From the NCBI RefSeq assembly GCF_000993805.1, contig NZ_CP009961.1, positions 1,106,453 through 1,170,452 on the forward strand: DNA of 64,000 bases, read 5' to 3'. Positions 33,301-40,852 of this stretch are shown one piece after another. The translations under genes and the position numbers were made by a program. The stretch's first letter is position 1, and each line of letters starts with the position of its first letter. The stretch comes from Thermofilum uzonense. GTDB taxonomy: Archaea; Thermoproteota; Thermoprotei; Thermofilales; Thermofilaceae. The notes beneath the pieces were generated by a model, which was not told the DNA's origin, did no database searches, and saw only the letters and a program-made list of their open reading frames with translations.

Positions 33301-35575
33301 GGCCGATTGTGCAGGCTGGCTGGATGCCTGCAAGAGTCTTTGTGAGATCCCACTTGCCGATTACGAGGTTGTCATCCTTGGGGTGCCTGATGTAGGGTGT
33401 GTCTTTCGTTGTCTTGAGCGTGATTATGACGGAGTTGAGGCTTGTGTCTATTGAGAGTGGAACCTTTGTGAATGAGACTATGCCGTCACACCCGGTTGTT
33501 GCACTCTGAGTGTAGGTCTTCCTTGTGCCCTTGTAGTAGTCAAGGGTCACGCTTATGTTGACTAGTGGGAGTTTCTCGTCCCACTGGGTCACCCTGAACT
33601 TAATGTCGCCTACGGGGAACGTGTACGTTGCCTGGCTGTAGTTGGCGATGTTGCCCGTTACTACAAGTGGGCTGGGACCGCTTACCGGGCTCATTAACAC
33701 GCCTTTGAATGCGAGCTTGACGGTGAAGGTGCCTCCTGGAACCTTGCCTATAAAGACTGTGCCGTCCTTGCCCAGGCCTGCGCTGAAGGTTATCGGGGAC
33801 CCTTGTGGCGGCGTGTATGTTAGAATCAGGGTTGCGTTGGGGTCGTCAGCGCTTGTGAGAGGTCTTCCGCAAAGGTCTACGACCTTCATGTTCACGTTGT
33901 AGACCTTCGCTATGAGCTGGAAGCTCTGGACACTGCATTTTACGAAGTAGTCGGTGAGGTTGAGCGTGATGACGTTGTTGTCAGGCGTAACGTCTACGAA
34001 GTTCTCGGTGCCGGGCAGCGCGTAAAGCACGGTTACAGTGTACCTGTAGCGTTTACCAGTGGTTGCGAGGTCGAAGGGTACTGGCAGGTAGCCGGGGTTG
34101 CTGCCCTTCCTCGCCACTATTGGAGTGGCTGAGGGTGTGCTTCCACCTGCAACTATTGTGTATGGTGGGAAGGCTATGTAGCCTGCGCCGTCAGTGTAGG
34201 TGTTTATGGGGTCGTAGCCGGGGGCCTGTATTATTACGATTGCCCCCTCGAGCGGCTGGACGGGTGTTACGCCACTGTCCTTTACAATTGTCTGAACCTT
34301 GACGACCGATAAGGCTATCGTTAGGTTGATGGCACCGTTTGAACCCTTAGTTACATTGAATACCTGTTTGTTAACCACAGGTAAAGTGCCGCTGCTCGGA
34401 AGCTGCATTGAAGTGTTAAAGGTCCAGGTGAATACTTGTATTCCGTTTATCTCGGCGTTTATCGTGACGTTCTCCTTGTAGAAGAGGGTTACGTTGGGCA
34501 GCCAGAAGGTGCCGTTGTAGCCTTCTTCGGGGGCTGTCCCTGTCACGGGGTTGACCTTGCCTACACGGAGTTTGCCCAGTGAGGGGGTGGAGAATTCAAC
34601 GTTTATGGGTGGCCACTCCCAACCTGTCAGTCTATTACCACATGGGTCTGTAACTGTCACTATGGCTAGGAAGGTGTAAGCTGTATCATTAACAGTCTTG
34701 TGGCCGCCTTGTATGGGGACAAGGGGCGCGCTTTTTGGCTGTACCCCTGGAACATTTTCGATTACATATAGTGTTGTGCTAGTAGCTGACCCGTTGTTTT
34801 TAAGTTGGAAGCCCGTAGTAGTGAAGTTCAGCTTCTCGCTGCCAACCTTTACTTTTAGCGGTGAAGCCCCTCCGGTCATCATCCAGTAGATGTCCTTGTA
34901 GAACGTGGTGTTCCAGTAGCTCTCGATGTGGTAGCAGTTGGGGGATAGCGTCGGCTTTATGTTAACTTGTATTGCGCCTATGAGGAAAGTCTTTGTAGTG
35001 TTGCCGTTCGCGTCGCCGTAGTCTGAGAACACGATGGGGCCGTTGGGGTCAAGCCTTACCTCGAAGAAGGCCTTGTCCTCGCGGCCGCTCTCGGGATCCC
35101 GGTAGTAGAGCGGGACTTTAGTCCCATTGACTGTCGTCAAGGCTCTAAACGAGAAGTTCCAGAGGTATGTGAGCGTTATAGTCTTATTGAAGATGCTTGA
35201 GACGCTGAAAGGAGTTGTAGTGTACCTTGTGGTGTTTAGGAGGAAGGTTTTTCCGTAGGCCTGCCAGAATACGGATACGTTATATATTCCTGAATACGTT
35301 TTAGATGTATCTATTGGAATCTTGCTGGCTATTTGGAGGTTTATCTTGCCTGTTGCATCAGTTGTGCCCTGTGCATAGGCTATGATACAGTTTCCTCCTT
35401 GTGTTTGGTTGAACACGACGATTATTACGTTCTGGTTGGCGAAGGGTGTGCCCCATGGAGTTACAAGTATTTCATAGGCTGAGGTTACTGGAGCTGCCTG
35501 TGCCGTGGTGGTTAGTGCTAGTGCTAGTATTGCTAGTGCTAGTATTCCAAAGATGTATTTTTTACTCATATGCAT
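30398..35575 (-). CDS. Giant secreted surface (putative S-layer) protein
   Basis: Protein of 1725 residues. A signal peptide (KKYIFGILALAILALALTTT, cleavage near AQA-AP) is followed by about 1650 residues of serial beta-sandwich modules. The last two are clear carboxypeptidase-regulatory/Ig-like repeats: SPFGTPLANAAVQITTPDG, then GARGQGVEGATVTVQNVG and VTLEIPQGTYTVTASK. One transmembrane helix near 1685-1705 (GLILLLILIVLVIFIIAHEY) and a short basic tail end it. It is rich in N-x-S/T sequons, aromatic residues and threonine, and poor in cysteine. Size, signal, anchor, sequons and strong promoter suggest the main S-layer or another abundant cell-surface protein. ATG codons at 35575 and 35569 are both possible starts. 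Confidence 0.8.
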   Translation of the reverse strand: MHMSKKYIFGILALAILALALTTTAQAAPVTSAYEILVTPWGTPFANQNVIIVVFNQTQGGNCIIAYAQGTTDATGKINLQIASKIPIDTSKTYSGIYNVSVFWQAYGKTFLLNTTRYTTTPFSVSSIFNKTITLTYLWNFSFRALTTVNGTKVPLYYRDPESGREDKAFFEVRLDPNGPIVFSDYGDANGNTTKTFLIGAIQVNIKPTLSPNCYHIESYWNTTFYKDIYWMMTGGASPLKVKVGSEKLNFTTTGFQLKNNGSATSTTLYVIENVPGVQPKSAPLVPIQGGHKTVNDTAYTFLAIVTVTDPCGNRLTGWEWPPINVEFSTPSLGKLRVGKVNPVTGTAPEEGYNGTFWLPNVTLFYKENVTINAEINGIQVFTWTFNTSMQLPSSGTLPVVNKQVFNVTKGSNGAINLTIALSVVKVQTIVKDSGVTPVQPLEGAIVIIQAPGYDPINTYTDGAGYIAFPPYTIVAGGSTPSATPIVARKGSNPGYLPVPFDLATTGKRYRYTVTVLYALPGTENFVDVTPDNNVITLNLTDYFVKCSVQSFQLIAKVYNVNMKVVDLCGRPLTSADDPNATLILTYTPPQGSPITFSAGLGKDGTVFIGKVPGGTFTVKLAFKGVLMSPVSGPSPLVVTGNIANYSQATYTFPVGDIKFRVTQWDEKLPLVNISVTLDYYKGTRKTYTQSATTGCDGIVSFTKVPLSIDTSLNSVIITLKTTKDTPYIRHPKDDNLVIGKWDLTKTLAGIQPACTIGPIDIPAWVFSFTLEAVDHAGNILKELPTSNGTAPVIVALNDTYNAISYNVTQVCQGGPGCLCWPSISVTYQIFNATNNAGKPWGNGISEARFKFTGTQWDNSNYPHLFIAGASYSFKVWYGGVMVYNYSFTMPAPSAALDYNSVISAQVIRFNETTGAQTLVQTDKLDYTWILGKNGATEHPIVRFYGAPAWSGRYSVKLQLVTWVVNLDIYTVSKLGQGLIPGLNVTLVRNDVINWRSLLSGGYNAIVKPNASSLGVGMIAWSAVDTAGNGKISLPVAIWMPNHKVKNAPVKFGANITNAYVFAGKKYGTPGVPDTPKYGSIEVGTAYGYLVGPYNITTNSINTLVTTSGNDISSPSPTWYKLGNAFRGNNHDYMLGGAWNVTYWSGVAKVVYTTAMEGFCVQVTGPNLRSQQVGLANQPVTVTVIGSTGATSGLVSGTTGSDGTVTFYPDKGATVSTPVGSLPVFTGKFAFLGVSRLNYTLSTKLNFDPILSPYNLKTENVLDPDTLTTTVTFNLTNNMPGGVCVPLQWSGILVTVFDWSGKPLQNAMVAAYLREPNAKAYPSTINFTNANGNTILYVPPGTQKYQLLVYWRDSYLLRAAGKIPKEIVIFDTVTDYDTPRLYTPGSGTTLETFVYVAKLVLTNAQGGSLSQSILNNITVTVTWPDSVVTKHKPASDGSVILRLAKDTVVSWPSDASAKYSPETPADHGQAPHGAYQVKVDLAGVGTIATQSIKIEKGRFETSLQIFQVKLDIYDVQLTFTSPFGTPLANAAVQITTPDGRTISDTLDSSGSITVKEVPPGKISFSVVTWKGLNIGYSDSVNRQPSVGITVPSIGKLTVKVVGARGQGVEGATVTVQNVGSFTSDASGIVTLEIPQGTYTVTASKGGREASGTATVTGGKESTLELKLDIFLTIAGWEMSSSEFLGLILLLILIVLVIFIIAHEYSLYRRRRLAKVIAPAEGTQAK

Positions 35576-35580
35576 GCTTC

Positions 35581-35604
35581 ACCCCTTTTCGGGGTTCGAG
35601 GGGT
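35581..35604 (-). promoter_or_regulatory. Leader hairpin overlapping the ribosome-binding site of the surface-protein gene
   Basis: In the minus-strand leader ACCCC (35591-35595) pairs with GGGGT (35581-35585) around a GAAAA loop. The 3' arm is the GGGGTGA Shine-Dalgarno sequence. A second ACCCCT (35599-35604) lies just upstream and could pair with the same arm. Alternative pairings over the ribosome-binding site suggest translational control or an mRNA-stability element. Confidence 0.45.
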
Positions 35605-35618
35605 TGTTGGCTTGCAGG

Positions 35619-35628
35619 GTATTTATAG
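35619..35628 (-). promoter_or_regulatory. TATA box of the giant surface-protein gene
   Basis: CTATAAATAC on the minus strand is close to the archaeal consensus and is preceded by an A-rich BRE-like stretch. It places transcription near 35598, giving a leader of roughly 23-29 bases. It also makes this gene independent of the upstream primase operon. Confidence 0.6.
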
Positions 35629-35719
35629 GCAACCTTTTCTGTTAATTAGAATCCGGCTTCAGACTAATATTTGTTCGACTAAAAATGAAACGTGTTCCTC
35701 TGAGGTTTAAATTGCTGTT

Positions 35720-36823
35720 TTACCCAATGGATAGTATTCGAGCAGTAGGAGAGTTGAGCACCAGGTAGACTGCCAGGTAGAGCGGTACTGTTTTCTTAGA
35801 ACCGTCTTCGCTGAATGTGAAGCCTAGTACTCGGCGGGGCCACTCTTCCATCTCGACACTGACGGGGGTGTCTGGGAGCGCGACTGCCCTCTCGATTATG
35901 CTAGCGGCGTCCATTGCCTCGAGTTGCTGGATCGTTAATGGGAGTACTTTGAGGCCTGTCTTGCCGTGGAGTGTTCCTGGCAGGCGTATGAGCCTCTTGA
36001 CGTCCATTGTGACTTTCTCGTCTATGTTTGCCCTGGCCTCGGCGACGCACTCCATTATGAGTTTTTTGAGCTCTTCCCTCGGGAGGGGGGTGTCCTCTTT
36101 CCCCCTAAGGGCGAGGTGCATGGCTATACGGCCTCTCCACCCTGGGGCCGTTGAAGGGTACTTGTACTTGTAGAGGTCTCCTGTCCTCTCGATGTATAGA
36201 TCGGGGTCTATGCCGAGGCCCCGCACATAGTCGGCTATCTCGCGCCTGGCTTCCTGTTCGAGGTCGATTAAGGCTTTATCCTCGACGTGTATGTGGAAGC
36301 CCCTGTGCCCGGAGAAGACTGGGATCATCTCGCTCCTGGAGATGCCTAAGTCTTCTTCAAGTATGTCTATGAGCTTGAGCGCCTCCTCGCGGGCCACGCT
36401 TATGCAACGGTCGCAGACCCAGGTTTGACGCTCGAGGCTCTCGCTCCCGCAAACGGGGCACTTGAGAGCTAAGCCTCTTCCATGGGCGCCGCAGGCCTTG
36501 CACCTCCACGTGTCGTGGAGGGGCTTGCAGGGGGTGTCTATGTGGTCTACGTCTATGTCGAAGACCATGTCTGCGCCTTGCCAGCCCTTGTCCTCCATTT
36601 CGGGGGCTGAGGGGTCGGAGTAGTACGCGGTGGAGTAGTAGGCGTGCCGCGGTATTCTTTCAATAATGTATCTGTTCATCTCCTCGGGGTTCTTGAAAGA
36701 TATGTGTCTGATCATCCCGCTGGACGAGAAAGTGGTGAAGGCGAACTCTCTCCTCTCTATGCTTGGAGGGGGAGGGACTGGGTTTTTCCGATAGTATTCC
36801 TTGAACAAGCCTTGTATGTCCAC
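35720..36823 (-). CDS. priS: DNA primase small (catalytic) subunit
   Basis: Synthesises primers as the catalytic half of the archaeal/eukaryal primase and has 367 residues. The catalytic carboxylates are D89 and D91 in MVFDIDVDH, with a third acidic residue later in the fold. FSGHRGFHIHV near 168-178 is the conserved SGxRGxH motif, and RLPGTLHGKTGLKV near 293-306 matches the nucleotide-binding SLHGKTG-type motif. A zinc element lies between the catalytic strands with C108, C111, C122 and C125, and a further pair C137/C140. It is the last gene of PCNA-PriL-PriS, two bases after priL. Confidence 0.96.
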   Translation of the reverse strand: MDIQGLFKEYYRKNPVPPPPSIERREFAFTTFSSSGMIRHISFKNPEEMNRYIIERIPRHAYYSTAYYSDPSAPEMEDKGWQGADMVFDIDVDHIDTPCKPLHDTWRCKACGAHGRGLALKCPVCGSESLERQTWVCDRCISVAREEALKLIDILEEDLGISRSEMIPVFSGHRGFHIHVEDKALIDLEQEARREIADYVRGLGIDPDLYIERTGDLYKYKYPSTAPGWRGRIAMHLALRGKEDTPLPREELKKLIMECVAEARANIDEKVTMDVKRLIRLPGTLHGKTGLKVLPLTIQQLEAMDAASIIERAVALPDTPVSVEMEEWPRRVLGFTFSEDGSKKTVPLYLAVYLVLNSPTARILSIG

Positions 36824-36825
36824 TT

Positions 36826-37890
36826 CTACGACACCTGGCTCTCAACCACCCTGGGGGTCTTCCCGCGAAGGGCCCTGTAGAAGTATTGGAGAGGATGCTT
36901 TACCCCCTCGCACCTCCACCTGCAGAGTCCTAGGCTCCTCATGTTGTCGCACTTGTAGGGTGTGTATTTTGTCCTGGAGCCTCTCAGGCCAGCTATGTGC
37001 TCAACCTGGTACCGGGCTAGATCCTCCCTGTAGTCGGGGGAGTATTTGAATATCTCGAGTGTCTCATCCACTGTGAAGCCGACGTTAAGCAGGAATGATG
37101 CTAGTACAAAGCGGGCGCTATGAGGAAGGTTTTTTCCGCTCTTCGCCTCATCCATTAGAGTCTTGATGCATGGGGGGAAGGCGTCCATGCCACTCTTCCT
37201 GTATCCGGCCTGCGCGAACTCTAAAACTTCCCTCCTCGTTTTAGCCCAGGACTGTGATAGCTCCTCTACAACGGCGTAGACCCTCTCTGGTAGTAGCGAG
37301 GAATCCACGCTCGCGGATTCCACTAGCCTGGAGACATGTTTCTTCACTCCTGTCTGTATAAGTCTCGCTAACTCATGCGTGGAGACCTCGACGTAGCCGT
37401 CTCTGAGGGCCCTGTTTACGAGCTTCCATTTACCCGTGAAGTCCGGCTGTGCATGGATATAGTTCTTGAAGTGCACGTAGATTTTGTCTTTAATCCTGAC
37501 ATCCCATCCTAGAACCTGTGAGATGTAGAAGAGTAGCTGTACCCTTTCGCGTGAGTCGGCTTCTAGGCTGGGCGAGATGCTCTTGGAGAAGGCTGTCGCA
37601 AACTTCTCGGTTAGGGCTTTATCGCCTACCTGTGATAGAAGGAGAATGGCCGTTGCAAAGGCCGATACTTCAAGTCTGTAGTCGTCGCTGGATATGGGGT
37701 ATCTGCCGTCCTCAATAACGGAGAGGATTTTTCTCTTAGCCTGTTCTAGTATCTCGTTTCCTAGGGGTGTCTCGCCTAATTCCTCGATGGTGAGGCCTAG
37801 CTCCTTAACAATCTTGATGGCCTCCGGCAGGAATGGATACTTTAAATAGTCCTCGGGACCAATGACCACTTTTAAATGCTCTGAACCCAT
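36826..37890 (-). CDS. priL: DNA primase large subunit (Fe-S)
   Basis: Regulatory subunit of primase, 354 residues. The N-terminal helical domain begins with DYLKYPFLPEAIKIVKELG, typical of PriL. The C-terminal domain has four cysteines at 241, 314, 323 and 327 (PPC, YKCDN, LGLC, RWRC), the ligands of the family's 4Fe-4S cluster. It starts three bases after the PCNA stop and is followed two bases later by priS, so the sliding clamp and both primase subunits are made from one transcript. In Sulfolobus a further small subunit PriX exists; none is visible here. Confidence 0.95.
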   Translation of the reverse strand: MGSEHLKVVIGPEDYLKYPFLPEAIKIVKELGLTIEELGETPLGNEILEQAKRKILSVIEDGRYPISSDDYRLEVSAFATAILLLSQVGDKALTEKFATAFSKSISPSLEADSRERVQLLFYISQVLGWDVRIKDKIYVHFKNYIHAQPDFTGKWKLVNRALRDGYVEVSTHELARLIQTGVKKHVSRLVESASVDSSLLPERVYAVVEELSQSWAKTRREVLEFAQAGYRKSGMDAFPPCIKTLMDEAKSGKNLPHSARFVLASFLLNVGFTVDETLEIFKYSPDYREDLARYQVEHIAGLRGSRTKYTPYKCDNMRSLGLCRWRCEGVKHPLQYFYRALRGKTPRVVESQVS

Positions 37891-37893
37891 GGG

Positions 37894-38637
37894 TTACTCC
37901 ATGCGCGGGGCTAGGAGGTATTTCAGCGTACCGCCTCCGGCTATGTCGAAGCTCATCTCTATGGGCATGTTTGTCGCGAATCGTAGAGCCATTATGTCGC
38001 TCACCCTGTAGGCTTTCGAGACGATCTTGTCCAGGAAATCTATCCCGTAGCTGGCCTCTGAGGGTTCCTTCACGTCTATTTCGAGCAGGCTTCCCGACTC
38101 TATGGTGAACTTTGTCTCTATCTCGCCCCTGTCGCTCCTAGCAGATAGGTGGAGGGACTCGTCTTCGGCCTTGAGCTTTACAGCCTCTGATACCAGAGAC
38201 GCGTCCTTGAGCGCATCCCTGAAGGTGTCGCTGAGCATCTTGGCTGCAACCGTGAAGTTGAGCTTGGGAGAGGGTAGTTCTTGGCCTGCAATGTCGAGGA
38301 GGGGGAACCTGAACCTCCGCTCGGCCCTGCCTTGTAGAATTATTGTGAGCCTGCCCTCGCCGACCTCGAATACGAGCTTGTCGTCGGACTTAGCCCTCTT
38401 TAAGACCTTGTTGATGTCGTCGAGTACAACGCCAATCTTAGTCTCCGAGTCCACGGAGTATTCCTCGAAGAGCCCGGCTGGCATGAAGAGGTCAACCATC
38501 GCTACTCTGCCTGGGTCTAGAGCTCTGAGGCGTAACCCGTCTGGAGATGCAAGGAAGTTTGCCTCGTCGACTATTGTTGAAAGGCTTTCAAGAATATACC
38601 TCCATTCGCGGGCATCCGGGAAGGTGAACCTGACCAT
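37894..38637 (-). CDS. pcn: DNA polymerase sliding clamp (PCNA)
   Basis: Ring-shaped clamp subunit of 247 residues from this ATG. Typical segments are RFTFPDAREWRYILESLSTI, the LRALDPGRVAMVDLFMP stretch, the interdomain region near 118-130, and the C-terminal PIP-box pocket with GGGTLKYLLAPR. The open frame extends 21 codons further upstream, but the ATG at 38637 fits the family start and has GAGGGTC (38642-38648) upstream. Crenarchaea often carry three PCNA paralogs forming heterotrimers; only one is in this window. First gene of the PCNA-priL-priS operon. Confidence 0.95.
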   Translation of the reverse strand: MVRFTFPDAREWRYILESLSTIVDEANFLASPDGLRLRALDPGRVAMVDLFMPAGLFEEYSVDSETKIGVVLDDINKVLKRAKSDDKLVFEVGEGRLTIILQGRAERRFRFPLLDIAGQELPSPKLNFTVAAKMLSDTFRDALKDASLVSEAVKLKAEDESLHLSARSDRGEIETKFTIESGSLLEIDVKEPSEASYGIDFLDKIVSKAYRVSDIMALRFATNMPIEMSFDIAGGGTLKYLLAPRME

Positions 38638-38670
38638 TTTTGACCCTCGTTTAAAGAAGTTGGATACTGA

Positions 38671-38680
38671 ATATAAAACT
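38671..38680 (-). promoter_or_regulatory. TATA box of the PCNA-primase operon
   Basis: AGTTTTATAT on the minus strand lies about 26 bases upstream of a predicted start near 38649, just before the GAGGGTC ribosome-binding site. This supports the shorter PCNA start and separates the operon from TFS. Confidence 0.5.
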
Positions 38681-38721
38681 ATCATTAAGGTTGGCGTCAA
38701 GAATAACGTGGGATCTCCTCT

Positions 38722-39054
38722 TCAGGCGTATTCGCGGTATACCTTCCTGCACTTAGTGCATATGTAGAACCTTGTCGCTGGCTCGTCGCCAGCCCTTGTC
38801 TGAACCTCGTACACGTAGGCTTTGTCGTTGCCGCAGTTCTCACACTTGAAGGGCACCACTGGGAGTGTAGACACGTTCACATCCAAGACGGTGATCTTGT
38901 CGAGGGGGTGTCGTTGAACTTTTTCCTCGAGACGGTACGCGTTTCCAGGATTATTGCTCTCCTTAACATATCCGCAGCTTCTACACTTTAATACTTTCCT
39001 GCCGTCCACAACGGCTGGTAGCATTAGCCCCCCGCATTTAGGGCAGAACTCCAT
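38722..39054 (-). CDS. tfs: Transcription factor S (TFS)
   Basis: RNA-cleavage and elongation factor of 110 residues, homologous to TFIIS C-terminal and RPB9/RPC11 proteins. Two zinc ribbons are present: FCPKCG...LKCRSCGY near the N terminus and FKCENCG...YICTKCRKVYREY at the end. Between the second pair lies RAGDEPATRF, matching the acidic DE loop that enters the polymerase active site, so cleavage stimulation is expected. The ATG at 39054 is chosen because AGGTGG precedes it; the frame is open 17 codons further upstream. It is on the same strand as PCNA, 84 bases away. Confidence 0.93.
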   Translation of the reverse strand: MEFCPKCGGLMLPAVVDGRKVLKCRSCGYVKESNNPGNAYRLEEKVQRHPLDKITVLDVNVSTLPVVPFKCENCGNDKAYVYEVQTRAGDEPATRFYICTKCRKVYREYA

Positions 39055-39175
39055 GTATCCACCTAGAGACCCATGCTCTAGGCCTCGCCTATAAACCTTT
39101 TCCAAGGCGAGGTTAGCGGTTTAGGCAAAAGTATTCAGTCATTCTAGATGCATGCGTCTATGCAGGCTGGAAAAG

Positions 39176-39220
39176 CTTAAATTATGCGTGTAGGGTTGAA
39201 AGTGCAGCGTGGGGGTTGGA
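39176..39220 (+). promoter_or_regulatory. Promoter and ribosome-binding site of the L44e-S27e operon
   Basis: CTTAAATTAT at 39176-39185 is a TATA box predicting a start near 39206. GGGGGTTGGA directly precedes the ATG at 39221. This decides that ATG over an in-frame GTG at 39209. Confidence 0.5.
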
Positions 39221-39508
39221 ATGAAGGTTCCTGCAGTGATAAGGACCTATTGTCCAAAGTGTAAGACACATACAGAGCACGAGGTTACGCTTTATAAGGC
39301 TGGAAAGAGGAGAACGTTGGCTGAGGGTCAGCGGAGGTATCTAAGGAAGCAGAGGGGTTATGGGTCTAAGAGGAAGCCTGAGCAGAAGAGGACTGCAAAG
39401 GTTACGAAGAAACAGGTGTTGAAGCTTAAGTGTAAGGTCTGTGGATATACCTATCACAAGGAAGGCATTAGGCTGAAGAAACTGGAAATAGTAGAGAAGG
39501 TGAAGTGA
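39221..39508 (+). CDS. rpl44e: 50S ribosomal protein L44e
   Basis: Ribosomal protein of 95 residues from the chosen ATG, within the family's usual 92-95. Zinc-ribbon cysteines occur as CPKC near 12 and CKVC near 73, with the intervening basic stretch [20 protein letters not shown] characteristic of L44e. It lies near the tRNA E-site in the large subunit in known structures. It is followed one base later by S27e, the conserved archaeal pair, and then by aIF2-alpha and Nop10 on the same strand. Confidence 0.97.
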   Translation: MKVPAVIRTYCPKCKTHTEHEVTLYKAGKRRTLAEGQRRYLRKQRGYGSKRKPEQKRTAKVTKKQVLKLKCKVCGYTYHKEGIRLKKLEIVEKVK

Positions 39509-39509
39509 T

Positions 39510-39707
39510 ATGGTTGAGGTGGAGCAGCTCGTTCCAAAGCCTAGGAGCAGGTTCGTAAAGGTTCGCTGTCCCGACTGTGGTAACGTCCAGGTAGTGTTCA
39601 GTCACTCCTCCCTTACAGCTAAGTGTTTCAAGTGTGGCAGGGTTCTTGTACAGCCTAGAGGGGGCAAAGCTCTAATAATAGCGGAAATCGTGGAATTCTT
39701 GACGTAA
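39510..39707 (+). CDS. rps27e: 30S ribosomal protein S27e
   Basis: Zinc-ribbon ribosomal protein of 65 residues. [19 protein letters not shown] and [10 protein letters not shown] carry the four cysteine ligands, and the glycine-rich RGGKALI follows as in archaeal homologues. The ATG is one base after the L44e stop, so the pair is cotranscribed. Confidence 0.97.
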   Translation: MVEVEQLVPKPRSRFVKVRCPDCGNVQVVFSHSSLTAKCFKCGRVLVQPRGGKALIIAEIVEFLT

Positions 39708-39862
39708 CCAGACATTATCGTGGAGAAACACTGATCCTTTTAAGAATAGTCGCCCATTAAGCTAATTCTCCTGTAGATGTCCTCTTTTTTCAAACTTTCT
39801 CGCGACAGGCTTGAGAGGCAAAAAATATCTGTCACTAAACTTATTCTCTCCGGCGATAGACT

Positions 39863-40663
39863 GTGGTTAGACGTAGAGAAGAGGTTCCTAGCCTCAATGA
39901 ATTGGTTGTGGCTACTGTAAAGGAGATTCACGAGCATGGAGCCTTTGTAGCTTTGGACGAGTACGGGGGATTGAGGGCCTATGTCCCGCTTGGAGAGGCT
40001 AGCCATAGCTGGTTTAGGAATATAAGAGATGTTTTAAGGGTGGGACAGAAGGCTGTGTTCAAGGTTATACGTGTAGATCCCTCAAGAAAGCTGGTTGACT
40101 TATCGTTAAAGAGAGTCTCAGATGGAGAAAGAAAAGAGAAACTTATAGAGTGGAAGAGGGCACAGAGGGCTGAAAAGATTCTCGAGCTTGCAGCTAAAAA
40201 GCTACGTAAGACCCTCGACGAGGCTTACGAGAAGGTTGGCTGGCCGCTTGAAGACTATTATGGAGAGATTTTTAAAGGACTCGAAGAAGCTAGTCTGAGG
40301 GGCGAAGAGGCTCTCTTAGAGGCCAACGTTGAGAAAAAATGGGCCGAAGTTGTCGCGGAGATAGCCCGTCAAAACATTAGACTCCCACGGGTGAAGCTCA
40401 GCTTTATCATTAATCTTCAGTGCCTGGAGGGTGGGGTTAAAGCGTTGAAAGATATTTTAACATCTTGGGAAAGAAGCGTGAAGCTGCCATCGAATACCTC
40501 TGTAAGGTTTTATACACTGGGAGCTCCCAGGTATAAGTTAGATGTCGAGGCGTTGAATTATAAGGATGGTGAGAAAATATCATCAGATATTCTAAAAGCT
40601 ATTGAACAGGGCGCGAAAACCCACGGCTGTAGCTTCTCGTTTGAAAGATTAAAAGGTGAATAA
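39863..40663 (+). CDS. eif2a: Translation initiation factor 2 subunit alpha
   Basis: The aIF2-alpha subunit of the heterotrimer that delivers initiator tRNA, 266 residues. An N-terminal S1/OB domain of residues 10-85 (NELVVATVKEIHEHGAFVALDEYGG, then VDLSLKRVS) is followed by a helical domain and a C-terminal alpha/beta domain that binds the gamma subunit. The position of the regulated serine in eukaryotic eIF2-alpha reads SHSWFRNIRD here. GTG is the start. A 155-base gap upstream contains a TATA-like CTTTTAAGAAT near 39737-39747, so it may have its own promoter. Confidence 0.95.
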   Translation: MVRRREEVPSLNELVVATVKEIHEHGAFVALDEYGGLRAYVPLGEASHSWFRNIRDVLRVGQKAVFKVIRVDPSRKLVDLSLKRVSDGERKEKLIEWKRAQRAEKILELAAKKLRKTLDEAYEKVGWPLEDYYGEIFKGLEEASLRGEEALLEANVEKKWAEVVAEIARQNIRLPRVKLSFIINLQCLEGGVKALKDILTSWERSVKLPSNTSVRFYTLGAPRYKLDVEALNYKDGEKISSDILKAIEQGAKTHGCSFSFERLKGE

Positions 40664-40666
40664 GAG

Positions 40667-40852
40667 GTGGGAAAGCATACACTTTTACACAAGTGTTCAC
40701 AGTGCGGGATGTACACATTGCGTTCTGATAAGTGTCCGTACTGTGGAGGGGAACTGAGGGCCGCTCACCCAGCTAAGTTTTCGCCTGAAGACCCTTATGG
40801 AGATTATAGGAGAAAAATGAAGCTGGAGATTCTTCTCGATAAGCGAAATTAA
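40667..40852 (+). CDS. nop10: H/ACA RNP protein Nop10
   Basis: Protein of 61 residues with CSQCG...CPYCGG zinc ribbon and the C-terminal AHPAKFSPEDPYGDYRRKMK characteristic of archaeal Nop10. It binds Cbf5 in H/ACA pseudouridylation particles. Start is GTG, three bases after the aIF2-alpha stop; the aIF2alpha-Nop10 pairing is conserved in archaea. Its last four bases overlap the end of the convergent aglB gene. Confidence 0.96.
   Translation: MGKHTLLHKCSQCGMYTLRSDKCPYCGGELRAAHPAKFSPEDPYGDYRRKMKLEILLDKRN

Noticed and set aside
30411..34889. Many plus-strand open frames of 60-156 codons opposite the giant surface protein
   Set aside because: They mirror the codon bias of the long minus-strand gene, show low-complexity composition, lack ribosome-binding sites and resemble no protein family.
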